From the NCBI GenBank assembly GCA_010909725.1, contig JAACMV010000028.1, positions 310,001-374,000 on the forward strand: a stretch of DNA of 64,000 nt, in the 5' to 3' direction. Below are positions 9,889-21,525 of this stretch, piece after piece. Below the pieces are notes generated by a model. The model was not told where the DNA came from and searched no databases. It saw nothing but the letters and a program-made list of their open reading frames with translations. The stretch comes from Picochlorum sp. 'celeri' (taxonomy: Eukaryota > Chlorophyta > Trebouxiophyceae). The translations under genes and the position numbers were made by a program. Numbering within the stretch: the first letter of the stretch is position 1; each line of letters opens with the position of its first letter.

Positions 9889-12800
9889 ATGGCTCATAGT
9901 GAGAATATGAACGAAGACATAGGTACGTCTGGAGGTGATCCTGAATACCGTGTGACACTTCCCCGGGCTGGACGCGGTTTCCCCGTCAAGTCCGTAGGAG
10001 GCGCGGTTCATTGCAAGGACCCTGCGAACAACGTCTGATTAAACAATTACACAATCTGTAGATGCAGGAGAGGAGTTACCCGACCTGCTGGTGGCGAACA
10101 CCGACGTCACTATACAGTCTCCAATTGACGAATACTACCAGAACCTTGCGTTAAGGCTGGAGGAGCTCAAGACTGAGTTTACGAAAGTTGAGGCGAAAAC
10201 AGGCAATGAACAGACTTTTGAAGATTACATTCAAGGCGATCGGGAGTTTGCCGAGGGTGTTCAACAGAATAGCCAGCGATATTACGATGCACTCAAAGTT
10301 CTTAGGGCTGACACACAAATATTTTATCCAGTTCCAAGTGAGGTGTATCGGGACGAATGGGACGACGTCATCATGGATGATACTATGGAATATACACATT
10401 GTCGATATACTCCAGTCGTCACAGAAGATGCCCGTGACTTTGGAATTGATGGATACACTTTAAGACTGCAACGAGAAGACAGGAGGATTCGCTTATTGAT
10501 TTGCGTAACGTTGTACAACGAAGATCAAGATACTCTTCGGAAGACATTGTTGGGCATATGTGATAATTTGGAAGTGTTGTACGAAAAGTTCACTCTTGCT
10601 GATGGAAGAAAGGGGCTGGATTGGCAAGAAGTTGCCGTGTGCATAATACAGGATGGCTTGCCCATGGCAGATCAATCTGTCATCGCTGCAGCAACGGTGC
10701 AAGGATTTTTTTCCCCGGTTGTTCTTCAAAATGATGTGCTTGGGACACCAACATCCTTGCACTTGTTTGAATACACTGCCAGATACAAGAAGCATGCAGG
10801 TATTGACAATTATCCCCCATTGCAGGTAGTTTTTGCTACCAAATCAAAGAACAAAGGAAAATTGGACTCTCACTGTTGGTTTTTTGATGCCTTCTCTTAT
10901 TTAATTCAGCCCGAATACTGTGTATTGTTTGATGCTGGGACAAGGCCCATGCCAAATGCACTGAAGGCAGTCTGTACACATTTTCAAAGGTATCCTAATG
11001 TTGGAGCACTTACAGGGGAACTCAAGGTTGAGAGGCCATACAGAACTTTCCTTGCTTCCGTTCAATTCTGTGAGTGGAAGGTATCTCACTTGTTGCAGAA
11101 ACCAATCGAGTCCATCTGTGGATTTCTTACTGTCTTGCCTGGGGCTTTCTCAGCTTTTCGATGGTTGGCAATTGATGGAGAGCCCCTTCGAAGGTATTTC
11201 TATGGTCTCTACTCCCAAGCAGAGCTGAATGCTTTTGAAGCCAACATGTATCTGGCAGAGGATAGGATTTTGTGTCTTGAAGTGGTTGCAAAGAAGGGAT
11301 GCCAGTATAGATTAGAGTATGTCAAAGAGGCTGTTGCTGAGGCAGATCCAGTCACAAGGCTCGTAAATTTGATGAAGCAGAGACGTCGATGGCTGAATGG
11401 CACATTTTTCGCCATGCTCTATGCGTTGGGTAATATGAGCCGAATCTGGTCGGAATCTGGACACTCATTCATGCGGAAGCTTGTCCTCACCACTGAATTC
11501 ATCTATTTGACATTGGTGACTTTGGTAGGAACATGGTTTGGCATCGGTATCTTCTTTGTGATGCTTACAACTTTACTGGAAGTCGCATTCACTGGACCAG
11601 GGTGGCTTCAATCGATTGGATATGGAGTTGAACTGCTCTATCTGTTCCTGCTTGTGACTGAGTTGATAATCAATCTAAAGAACAAACCTGAACCCGTCGA
11701 AAAGGTTCGTCTCCTTTTGCTTTCTTTTCTTTTGAGCGAGTATGATGATAATGCTTTTCATTTTGCAGATACATTCATTCTGTGCAATCTACTTTGCGCT
11801 TTATATGCTGGTGTTTACTGGTGTCACGATATCATTCTTCATTACAAACTCGACTTTCAGTTTTGCAAATGTTTCCTCAGATAAGCTTGGACTGCTTGTT
11901 GTCTTGCTGATGAGTGCTATTGGAGGTATTCTCCTGACTGCCTTGCTTCACGGAGATTTAGTGCAAGTGCTATGCTCTGGATTCCAATATTGGCTCATGG
12001 TGCCAACATTTTTCAACATTTTGCAAGTCAATGCTTTCTGCAATGCGGATGATATTTCATGGGGGACAAAGAACTTGGACAAGAGGGGAGATCACGAGGC
12101 TGTCAAAACTCAGTCAAAGAAGCTTGCATATCGTGTTCGGCCGACTCAGGCATCTCGTGCATTCTGGAAGGCGATGGGAGATCTTCAATCCCATTTATTT
12201 GACCAAGAGCAGGTGAAAAAGTACAATGCTAGAAAAGAGGCCAAGTTAAAGGCATTTGCCTCTTACCTTCTCATTGCGTGGGTTGGATCAAACATCATAT
12301 TGGTTTCAATCATCCTGATTGTCTCAAAAACAACATGGGAAGTTTGTGCTGTGACAGAATCGCAATTGGCAGTATCAGCAATAAGATCTCAAGCAGATGA
12401 CTATGATAAAGCCCTAGCAATAGCAGACTTGGTTCAAACAGCAGCAACAATTCTCATGAGAGGATCACAGCTGTATCCATTTGATGGCTTACAAGGCTTT
12501 CCGCAAGCGTATCCCATGTTGGTGAGTGGTGATGCTCAAGCAAATGCAGCAAGAGGGTCAAGGGTGACAGTTCTGGCAAATGCTACAGAAATGTTCAACA
12601 ACCTTGACCAAAGCATGCCTAAATTCGAGGACTGGCTGGCAGAATCAATGGGTATTAATGCATCCGCAACGCTTGAAGAGTTTGAGCAAATATGGATACC
12701 AATGCCATCGAATACTACAGGTTTCGATACATCAGTCACCTGCAAAGAGGAAAATGGGTACACCTATTACCTGCAAGCACAGTTCTTACTTCTGATGATC

Positions 12801-13148
12801 ATCGTCTGTTTCCAGGTTGGAGGGTCCATTATCTTTATCATTTTCACCTGGTGGAGAAGATTCACTGGAGCAGCGTTTGGCACTGGCTTCGGGCGCATTC
12901 CAGAAGGCGCATTGGGCTATGATGCGGAGGGAAAGATTTTGGATACAGATGATGAGGATGACTTGGCTTCAGATTTTGAAGTGTCTATTCAGCCTAACAA
13001 CCTCAGATACATGACTTCCCTTCGAGGAGCACCGTCTTCAGGTGATATGGAAACGGTAACGGATAGTGGAAGCTACACACCCACATCAGATGGAAGCATG
13101 AGAGGGATGAGGCGCAGAGGCGGCAGTTCCCCTAGATACATCGATTGA
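9889..13148 (+). CDS. CHS: Chitin synthase, fungal division-1-like (GT2)
   Basis: Chitin synthase polymerises UDP-GlcNAc into chitin at the plasma membrane. Exons 9889-9922, 10062-11704 and 11769-13148 give 1018 residues. The order of motifs matches the fungal Chitin_synth_1 type: LLICVTLYNED, VCIIQDG, FATKSKNKGKL, VLFDAGTRP, ALTGEL, LAEDRILCLE and QRRRWLNGTFF (product-binding motif). Clusters of hydrophobic helices follow to the C-terminus, and the tail is acidic and Ser/Gly-rich. No myosin or cytochrome-b5 domain is present. The first exon codes for 11 residues. The two genes upstream encode LysM proteins, the binding partners expected for its product. Confidence in family is high; the division assignment is from motif memory only. 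Confidence 0.92.
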
Positions 13149-13234
13149 TCCTGCTCAACGATTTGTACGAACGCTAGCAAGAATTATAATGTTTTCTGTT
13201 TCATCTCGAGTAATAATCTTACATTTACAAGAAA

Positions 13235-14112
13235 TTAGAAGCCACTAAATCCCTTCTTTGCACCATCCCCAGCCGGGATAACACGGAGCACATTGAAACG
13301 AACAGTTTTAGACAGTGGTCTACATTGCCCAACAGTGACGATATCACCTTCATTGCATCTAAAGCATGGAGAAATGTGCGCTGAGATATTGGTGTGACGC
13401 TTCTCATAGCGCTGGTATTTCTTAATGTAATGAAGATAATCTCTTCGGAGAACTATTGTGCGATGCATCTTAGTGCTCACCACCTTTCCTGAAAGAATTC
13501 TTCCTCTGATGGAGACATCACCAGTGAATGGGCACTTTTTATCGATATATTTGCCCTCAATAGCATCTTTTGGAGTCTTGAATCCTAGACCAACATTCTT
13601 ATACCACCTATTTCCATTCTTCCCAGGAATTTTCCCACCCTTTCGCGCGGTCTTCTTATATCTGCAATCAAAAAATCATATGGCCAGATGAGTATGGACG
13701 CTGTCATCGAAAGCCATACGGACATGGAGCAACATGGAGCAAGACGGCGACTCGACCGTCCTGGAAACTCGCATCCGCAGAGACCACACATTTCCCTGAC
13801 GCATTAATTCAACACTATAAGAAAATCACATCAACATACCCTCGGCTGATTCCAACCTGTCTCTGGAAAGCCTTCTCAGTCTGCATAGCCGCAACATGGG
13901 TGTTAGTCATTTCGTAGAGCATACCGCACTGCTTCCTGTATCTCTCTCTCAGACAGACTAGTTGATTTTTAATTGGATCAACAATATTCTATATCAAACC
14001 ATGTATCGCTGTGCCACCCGCCAGCCTCCATGACGGAACAAGGTGTCCAGCCGTCGTGGAGAAGCGGCTTCAACTATACCAAATGATCCCTTAGACGCAC
14101 CTGATCAGCCAT
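13235..14112 (-). CDS. RPS11: 40S ribosomal protein S11 (uS17)
   Basis: RPS11 is a small-subunit ribosomal protein that contacts 18S rRNA. Three exons on the minus strand: 14112-14101 (MADQ), 13880-13840 ([14 protein letters not shown]) and 13661-13235. The total is 159 residues, normal for the family. Diagnostic stretches are [54 protein letters not shown] and [18 protein letters not shown]. The first exon has just four codons. It converges with chitin synthase and is divergent from the SirB1-like gene. Confidence 0.96.
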
Positions 14113-14438
14113 ATTTCCTGTTTAACTTCCCTGTAATGCTTGATAAATAACGGAATTTATACTCCTGCCTTTAGTGCCCAAGAGTTTGCTTTCTACCTGT
14201 GGGCTAGCCCCGTGCAGAAAGCCCAATCATTCTAGAATCCTCCGGTCCAAGTACCTGTCTGATGGGGTTTCTTGTAGATTGGATGGTCCCTCCCATCAAA
14301 TCTCTCCTTTCATGGGAGACTTGTCCCTTTTCAGTGGATGGATGGACGACGCCTTCCTAGTCTACCACGCAGCAGTGATGTGGCAGAAGAAATTCCCAAA
14401 ATCAAAGCTACTTATTTGCTGCAGTACGCGACCTTGCG

Positions 14439-15786
14439 ATGTGCATGGAGGTCGAGCAGATCTGGGAATATCCATGCCAGCTGAGTGAGTATGGGAAGGG
14501 CAGAAAAGTTGTTCTATCGGACTTGTTTACGAACGCTTGATGGGTTTAAAAGCTTGCGAATACCTTTCACTGGAGTATATGGCACTTGTCTAGTGAATTG
14601 GAGTTTAGATAGCCAGGAATCAGTGCGGCATTGGTGTAAGAGTGGAGTGCAGGGTTTGAATAGTCTGCAAGGTGGGTTTGATCAGCTCCCGATGTTTCTT
14701 TCGAACAGGGTGATTGTCCACGCAATGGGTGATATGATAATAATGCTCGAGTGATGCGCAGATGGGATGGATTGCGTGAGTAGAGCTCAACGCCAGTTGC
14801 AGGTACTGCAGAGTGTGGAGGAGGAGACTCACAAGGTATGCACCACGGTCAATGCTGGAAGTGAACATCATGTATGCATCATGTATGCGTCATGAAATGG
14901 ATTGAGTAGTACCTATTTTTTAATGCTTGTATAGGCAATCAATGAATGGGGGGAAGCGGTGGATGCGGTAGTGATGTATAGAAGACAAAATCATCTGGAT
15001 GCATGTGACTCGGAAGGCATCATACGTGGGAATCTGATCGGCATGGAGGTCATCTCGAGACAAATCAACGATAACATGGGTAATAGCATCAATGCAAGTG
15101 TTTCGGACGGCATGGAGCAATGTATTGATGCTGCTGCATGCACCATTGAGAAGTTTCTCGAGCAAAGGAATGATCAGGTTGAGGAAAGGCTAGAGTCGCT
15201 TATACGGTCTTTCTATGGGCGTCTTGGATATAAATACGAGCCTTTTGAATGGCTTTACGAAGGGTTGAGCCCAATACTCCTAACCCATGTGATGCAAACA
15301 AGAAAGGGAACACCAGCAGCTCTTGCATTGGCATTGAGTGCAATAGGTTCAAAGGTGGGGATCCATCTTCTACCAATGCCATTAGATGATAGTGATCTAG
15401 GTCGACCAGGAGCAATAGACGAGCCTTTGCTCGAAACATTACCACCTGAAGTTGCAAGTAGGCTAAATAGTGCTGGGTGTGGTCCAAATCCTTTGACCTG
15501 GATTTTGAGATTGGATGCCGGGCTTGCAGAGAATGCTGCCTTGTATGTAGACTGCAAGGAAGGAATCTTGTTGACAAAGTCAGATTTAATGGAGAGGTTC
15601 CCATCCATGGGACAGCTATCTGCTGCAGACTGGAGAGAGCAAAGTCTTTTGAGATCGTGGAATGGATTGATCCAACTCGCCATTCAGGCTCATCAACGAC
15701 GAGGAGAAAGCGATTGGGTGGCGCACTGGATTTACGTTAAGCTGGCTATGGACCCGTTCGCGCCCGAATGGGGCATGGTACTGTGA
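14439..15786 (+). CDS. SirB1 / transglutaminase-like domain protein
   Basis: Exons 14439-14484, 14762-14835 and 14935-15786 give 323 residues and a frame that closes exactly. The C-terminal two thirds resemble the SirB1 N-terminal (Transglut_core2) fold known from bacterial SirB1 and eukaryotic FBXO21: SLIRSFYGRLGYKYEPFEWL, THVMQTRKGTPAALALAL and LYVDCKEGILLTKSDLMERF. The start ATG was chosen because an in-frame stop lies upstream near 14378. The open frame between that stop and the ATG has no Met, so an upstream exon spliced at 14424 is possible. Molecular function is unknown for the family in plants; the assignment is by pattern only. Confidence 0.6.
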
Positions 15787-15943
15787 TAATGTGGTTTGAT
15801 GTTTACCTAGGACTGTCCAATCCCATGCATGGGATGGGCCTTCAGCCAAAGAAACGCGTTCGAATTGAATACATTTCTTTCCATTCGTACAGTGACACAG
15901 GAAAAAACTGGAAAATATCTGACCTGGTTGGTTTCTGTAAGAC

Positions 15944-16801
15944 ATGGGCGCTTTGCTGCGATTGGCATTGTTGTTGACTGCAGCTTTTGGCTGTGTCACT
16001 GCCCAGCTTCCTCAGCAGCTCTCCAATGTGCTTAGCGGGCTAGGCTCGATGATGATTGATACATTTTCTGACACAATTGGAGGTGAATTAGGCTATGCTA
16101 AATGCGTTCCTTATGAAATTCCTGCGCAATTCGAGAGTTATCAGGACTTTTGTCGTCACTTGAGTCAGATGGAAGATGAAGAAATTGACAACATTTTCAA
16201 AGAAGGAACAGGCCCTCAATCTCCATATGACGCTTTCCCTTTAAAAGGATGTGTATTAGGGTGTATTATAGGAAAAAATAGTTATGAAAGGGGTGCATTG
16301 TGGGGCTCTGGATCCTGGAGTGGAAAATGCATACGGAACAACAATGAGCTCAAGAATTTGCTGACACCCATCCCATCTCTTGGGGGCGCTATGAATGTCA
16401 TGGACACATTTGAATGGAGTGAAATGCTTCCTGTGACTGAGAGATATCCTGGCTCAATCTCTGTCGACTGGTCCTGGTGGGATGCATACAACACGCTCGC
16501 ATCTAGTGGTAGAATGTCTAGGGTCTGGACATTATCGTATGATGATGTTGTCATCCCAGAGCCGTCTCCCGATGACGGGCCTTTAGGAGAACTCATGGCG
16601 GCGTATCCCAAACTAGTCAAAGGATCAAGGGATGAAGTGCGAATGATTGAACCTGGTTTGGTCTTTGGACAGCTGTTTCGCAGGCCAAACTCCTATCTGA
16701 ATCCCCTTCCTGTTCCTGTCGACAGTGGTATACGCTTCGCGATGATTCAAGTGTGTCAGGGCGACAGATATGCCATGAATGGCAATCTGAGAGATTTGTA
16801 A
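15944..16801 (+). CDS. Secreted protein of unknown function
   Basis: This single-exon gene encodes 285 residues. The N-terminus is a typical signal peptide (GALLRLALLLTAAFGCVTAQ) with a likely cut after VTAQ. The mature part contains scattered cysteines (CVPYE, FCRH, GCVLGCI, KCIRN, VCQGD) and a motif GALWGSGSWSGK. No transmembrane helix follows the signal peptide, so the product is probably secreted or lumenal. I do not recognise the family. It ends 99 bases before the next gene on the same strand. Confidence 0.7.
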   Translation: MGALLRLALLLTAAFGCVTAQLPQQLSNVLSGLGSMMIDTFSDTIGGELGYAKCVPYEIPAQFESYQDFCRHLSQMEDEEIDNIFKEGTGPQSPYDAFPLKGCVLGCIIGKNSYERGALWGSGSWSGKCIRNNNELKNLLTPIPSLGGAMNVMDTFEWSEMLPVTERYPGSISVDWSWWDAYNTLASSGRMSRVWTLSYDDVVIPEPSPDDGPLGELMAAYPKLVKGSRDEVRMIEPGLVFGQLFRRPNSYLNPLPVPVDSGIRFAMIQVCQGDRYAMNGNLRDL

Positions 16802-16900
16802 TGAAAAGGGCCAAGTCCTACGTGGCAATGACTGATGGCCCAAGAGCAAAGGATCAGAGCCATCCCGGTAATGTGCTTTTTTCTGAATTGTATTTCGTGA

Positions 16901-18459
16901 ATGGATGTAAAAGCTTGGGCATCTGTGGATCTAGAGCCAGTTTCATTCCTGGTTGAAGAAAAGGTTTGTCCATGCATCTTGCTGTAAGCTTGCGGCATTT
17001 CTACCTTTTGTGACACTTTATTGTTGAGATTGACCATTTTTGTAATATATAGGTTGAGAAATGTGACTTTTTCTCCAAGTACTGGGAGAAATCGCCATTG
17101 CATGTCGAATCCTCTCCAAAAACGCGGGAGCTATTTCAGTCTCTCTTTCCTGATTCGTTTTTGACCGATGGAAAGCTCTCAGAAAATCATTTAGTCCTTG
17201 GAAGTGACGTACTGGGTGCGAAATTCGAAAAAGGGGAGCGACATTCTCTGATCGATGCTGAGGAATGGACTGTACAGAGTTTGTTGGAGCAAGGGTGGAC
17301 ACTGCAAGTTCATCAGCCTCAGCGTTTTGAGGACAATCTCTGGAGGTTGTGTGCATCCTTGGAGTCGAGTTTAGGGTGTTTGGTTGGGTGTAATGCGTAC
17401 ATCACCCCTGAAGGGCATCAGGGACTTGCTCCACATTATGATGATGTGTCAATATTTTGCTGTCAGATTTCAGGAAGGAAGAGGTGGAAGCTATACAGCG
17501 CAAACCCTCCTATGGCAAATCATTGCAGTGGGGATTTAGACTCAGAATCACTCGGTATTCCTCTGCAAGAGGTGGACATGAGCCCAGGGGATGTGCTGTA
17601 TCTTCCTCGGGGAGTGATTCACCAAGCAATGGGCACTGATGAGACTTCTGTACATCTTACTATCAGTACGTATCAGAGATGGACTTTTGGGGATTTGGCG
17701 TTGAAAGCAGTTGAAGCCATGCTATCGCTTCCTGCGCTGCAGCTTGAATTGCCAGAGATTGCTCGAGAGAGTTTGCCAGTGACTCAGGGTCATGTTTCTG
17801 ATCTCTCGAATGGGGTAACTAATGTTTTCGTTGAGTTAGGAAACCACATGAAATCTCACGGTAATAAGATTTCGATGCATGCCATGAATGCCTTGAAACA
17901 TGATTTTATGGTGAACCGCTTGCCACCACACCCTAAACAAGTTGTAGACAAAGGTCCACGCCCAGGGCTCCACGACACCATCGAGGCGGTCCATCGGAAG
18001 TTTTTTTATCTCTTTAGAGAGAATTGTACAGATATTTATTCTGAGTATAATGAAAAAGCACGTACAGTTGATTTGTCAGGCAGAGGAGATGTGCAATTGA
18101 GATTGGTATCAAGCCTGAGAAACAATAGGCATTCTCACATGATGCCCTCTCCTCATGTCAGCGAAGATGATGGATACGATAAAGAAGGGGAAGAAGAAGA
18201 AAATGAGGAAGAGGAAGAAAAAGAGGAAGAAGAGGAAGAGGAAGAAGATGACGAAATTATACTTCCTCAGTCATATGAATCTGTGCTGGCACAACTATTT
18301 GAGGGCAACCCAATAGACGTGAAAAGCCTTCTCTTAAATGATAATGAGGAAAAGCTTTCTTTCGCTAGATTGATGTGGGATTTTGATTTGGTGAAGACCG
18401 GCATACAAACTCACAGGAAAAGAAAAGCTGACACCCACAAGACATTTTCTCAAGAGTAG
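16901..18459 (+). CDS. JmjC ribosomal oxygenase (NO66/MINA53-like)
   Basis: Proteins of this family are 2-oxoglutarate/Fe(II) oxygenases that hydroxylate histidines of ribosomal proteins, usually in the nucleolus. Exons 16901-16963 and 17053-18459 give 489 residues. Family marks: FFSKYWEKSPLHV at the start of exon 2; GLAPHYDDVSIFCCQISGRK with the HxD iron ligands; DVLYLPRGVIHQAMG with the distal His; HLTISTYQRWTFGDL after it. A Glu/Asp run at 18187-18255 sits in the C-terminal part. The start was set by splicing a short open exon beginning MDVKAWASVDLEP to the conserved exon in phase. Confidence 0.88.
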
Positions 18460-19722
18460 GTCATGCAACAATATATACTGCCGTGAATTATTTGCGAACG
18501 TGTAAAGCTACACTGTACTTTATTCGATTTACTACGTTTGCCATGATTTCTATTTATTCGCACGTATTTCGCGGCACCACCATAATTGAACAATTAATTA
18601 ATTAGTGTGGATTCCAGCACCCGCTGATCCCGGTTCATAGTGATCCAGCATTTCCGATATACATTTGTCCCCGGCGAATTGCGACAGAGTTTGTCTAGGA
18701 CAAATTGTCCTCCGAATAGAATCTCCAGCAGCAAATAAAAACAGAAGTTCCTTCACAAGAGTTCCTTCGCAAACAATCACCTTCTGGCCATATTTTTAGA
18801 TTTATTTTGAACGAAAGTTAACTCGAAGCGCAATGAGTGTTCTGGAGTAGTTCACGATGAATTCCACGGGGTCTAAAATTAGGCCTCTTCTCTGTATGAG
18901 ATATTCTGGAAGAGATCAAACACCTCCGAGGAGTATTTGACTGCCTTATCAGAGAATCAGGGGCCACTTCAGCCAAGCTTGATTTATTGAAATTGTGAGG
19001 TGCTGCAGTGGAACATCACCACAGCAACCTCTCAGCAAGGTGACCTTAGATCTGACTGCATGAATTAAGACCACAGGGTTCCTCACAGGGTCAGAATTTG
19101 TCGACTCATTGAATGCTGCGCCCATGTCTGACGTGGGCGAAGCATCATCTTCATATTCAATCGTGTCACTCTACACTACGATTTTCGCAACAGTGCTTTC
19201 CGCTGCCGCCCACATTTCCTGGTAAACTACTGTGATGCCGAGGCATCTATTGCTGATTGACAAAATAGAGTAGCATTTCAACAAACGCGGCGGTTGGTGT
19301 CCCACTGCAAGCACAGCCTATTAATCTATGTAGTGATGTTATTATCACTTCATTGCTGCAAGGAACAGGCATAAACTCCGACATTTGTAGACAAGTTGTC
19401 TGTCTTGTCTGTAGCGAATTTCCCCCTTCATTGTCTGTAGCGTATTCTTATTCAACGAAAGTGAGAAAGGGAGCACTGACTCTTGCTGCTGCTCTCAATT
19501 TCTAACGTTTGCACCACTCCAGTGTTATGCATCCAAATCTGCAATCCGTAACGTGCATCTCACACAGTGACATGTATCCTTAGTAGTAGAGACCTGCAGT
19601 CTCATGTGTAAACACCTTTGTCGATCCGTCGAGTCAGGCTTATGCATTGGCATGAATGCCTCAGCATGAAAAAGGAAAAAAGTATGAAAATTTATAATTG
19701 CAAATTCAACGAATAATAACAC
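18460..19722. other. 1.26-kb stretch with no recognisable gene
   Basis: Short open frames on both strands (for example minus 18598-18780) show no known motif. The stretch lies between the 3' end of the oxygenase and the start of the transporter. No repeat, tRNA or structural RNA was recognised by eye. It may hold a non-coding RNA or a small multi-exon gene that I could not resolve. Confidence 0.4.
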
Positions 19723-21490
19723 ATGATGCTGGTTTCTCGGTCATCACATCGTCCTTGCGCACCTACAATCAGGGCTGTACACACCCCACGGGTACAGATC
19801 CATCGATATACTGGGAGATCAGTACACTTTAATGGTAGAAATTATGGGTTTGGGACGATTAGGACGATCTGCCGGGCAGAGTCGAAGGAATTCCCTCAAG
19901 AGAGTGCCGAGGTTTGTTGATCGACCAAGATTGTCCTTGATTGGTGATAGATGTAGGGTTTTGCGTAACGAATGTTAATCAATGGTGTATTTGCAGGATA
20001 TTAAAGAGATTTCTGAGCTTTCAGAGGCTCCGGTGCAATATTCGAAAGAGTTCGTTAGGACGAGGCTCATCACATTTGCTGGGATCGTACTTGGGTACGC
20101 GAGTTTTTACCTGACTCGTAATAGTTTGACGTATACAGCTCCAGCCATGGTTGCTGATGCATCTTTGGGAGTGTCGATGACAGATGTACGTGCTTGATAT
20201 GATATGGGAACCTTCGAACAACAATCAGTGTTTGATGAGAGGATTCATGTATTGCAGATTGGAGCATTGACGTCTCTTTTTCCCATCATGTATGGAATGT
20301 CCAAGTTTTTCTCTGGAGTGCTCGGTTCAAAAACGTCTCCCAGAATTCTTCTGGCAGGAGGGCTCATGGCGACTGCGGCAATGAATATTGCTTTTGGCTT
20401 CTCTGCATCCATGCTGTGGTTTTCTGTCTTTTGGTCCATGAATGGAATGCTTCAAGGGTTGGGCGCTCCTGGATGTGCTCGAATTCTGACATCTTGGTTT
20501 GCAGCGAAAGAGAGGGGGACGTATTGGGGCATGTGGAATATTGCACATAATCTAGGTGGTTTTATTGCTCCTATTCTGGCGGGCACTGCAGCCAAGATGT
20601 ATGGATGGCAGTGGGGTGCGTGGATATTGTATTGATTGCATGCGTGGCTTGTACTAATCATTATTCGATCACAATATGCAGGTTTGTTTGCCCCCGGTCT
20701 CATTGGAATTACGATGGGTATTCTGGTGTTGTTGGGTGTCAAGGATTCTCCCGAGTCAGCTGGCTTTAGCCCCGTGGAAAGAAGCGATTCCAATAGTAAT
20801 ACTTCATCAGCAACCAAAAATGAAGGAAAAAAGGACTCCCTTCTCGATTTATTAGTCAATGATTGCCTCAAGAATCCATTTGTTGTTGGTCTTGCAGTCA
20901 CCTACTTTTTCATCTATGTTGTACGTCAGGGAGTCACCTCATGGTTTGTATTCTATCTTCTTCAAGTCAAAGAAGTAGCAGATGCTGGAGCAGCTTCTCT
21001 TCGAGTGTCTGGGCTAGAGCTGGGAGGTCTGTTTGGCTCTCTGATAGCTGGGAAAGTGTCTGATATACTTATTTCGCGTTCAAAAGGCGAGGAGGGTACT
21101 GTCGGAAAGAGGATTCAAGTAGTGATTGTTTATACGATAGGAATAGCCGCCATGCTGGCCGCGTTCGCGGCAACTCCTGCCTCCATGGGTTCCCTCCAAT
21201 GGCTCACGGTGTTCATGATTGGCTTCTTCCTCTATGGGCCACAAATGATGATTGGGTTATGTGGAGCTGAGCTGGTCCGACCAGATTCTGTTGGGGCATC
21301 TCAAGGATTCCTGGGTTGGGTTGCATATATTGGAGCGGCAAATGCAGGAATTCCATTGTCCATGGTGGTTCAGAACATGGGGTGGGGTGCATACTTCTCA
21401 ACACTTATGGCTGCCTGTGGGATTGCTATTTTACTTTTGCTACCCATGACAAATGCGAAAAGTTACAGTCAAAATCATAAGACTATGTAA
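19723..21490 (+). CDS. UHPC: Hexose-phosphate transporter, UhpC/GlpT-type MFS, plastid-targeted
   Basis: Organophosphate:phosphate antiporters exchange sugar phosphate for phosphate. Exons 19723-19911, 19997-20185, 20258-20615 and 20682-21490 give 514 residues. The N-terminal 60 residues are basic, Ser/Thr/Arg-rich and lack acidic residues until RAESKEF, like a chloroplast transit peptide. The core shows GYASFYLTRNSLTYTAPAM, GMSKFFSGVLGSK, GLGAPGCARILTSWF, RGTYWGMWNIAHNLGGF and a C-terminal half with SWFVFYLLQVKEV and GPQMMIGLCGAELV. These fit the UhpC/GlpT family; substrate choice between hexose phosphate and glycerol 3-phosphate cannot be fixed by eye. Plastid UhpC in algae is known from the literature and thought to be of chlamydial origin. 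Confidence 0.82.
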
Positions 21491-21525
21491 TCATATAAAG
21501 CAATCAATATAGAATGACATGGGTT

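Noticed and set aside
18598..18780. 60-codon minus ORF as a small gene
   Set aside because: No motif and no neighbouring exon; the TTAATTAATTAATTAG context looks non-coding.
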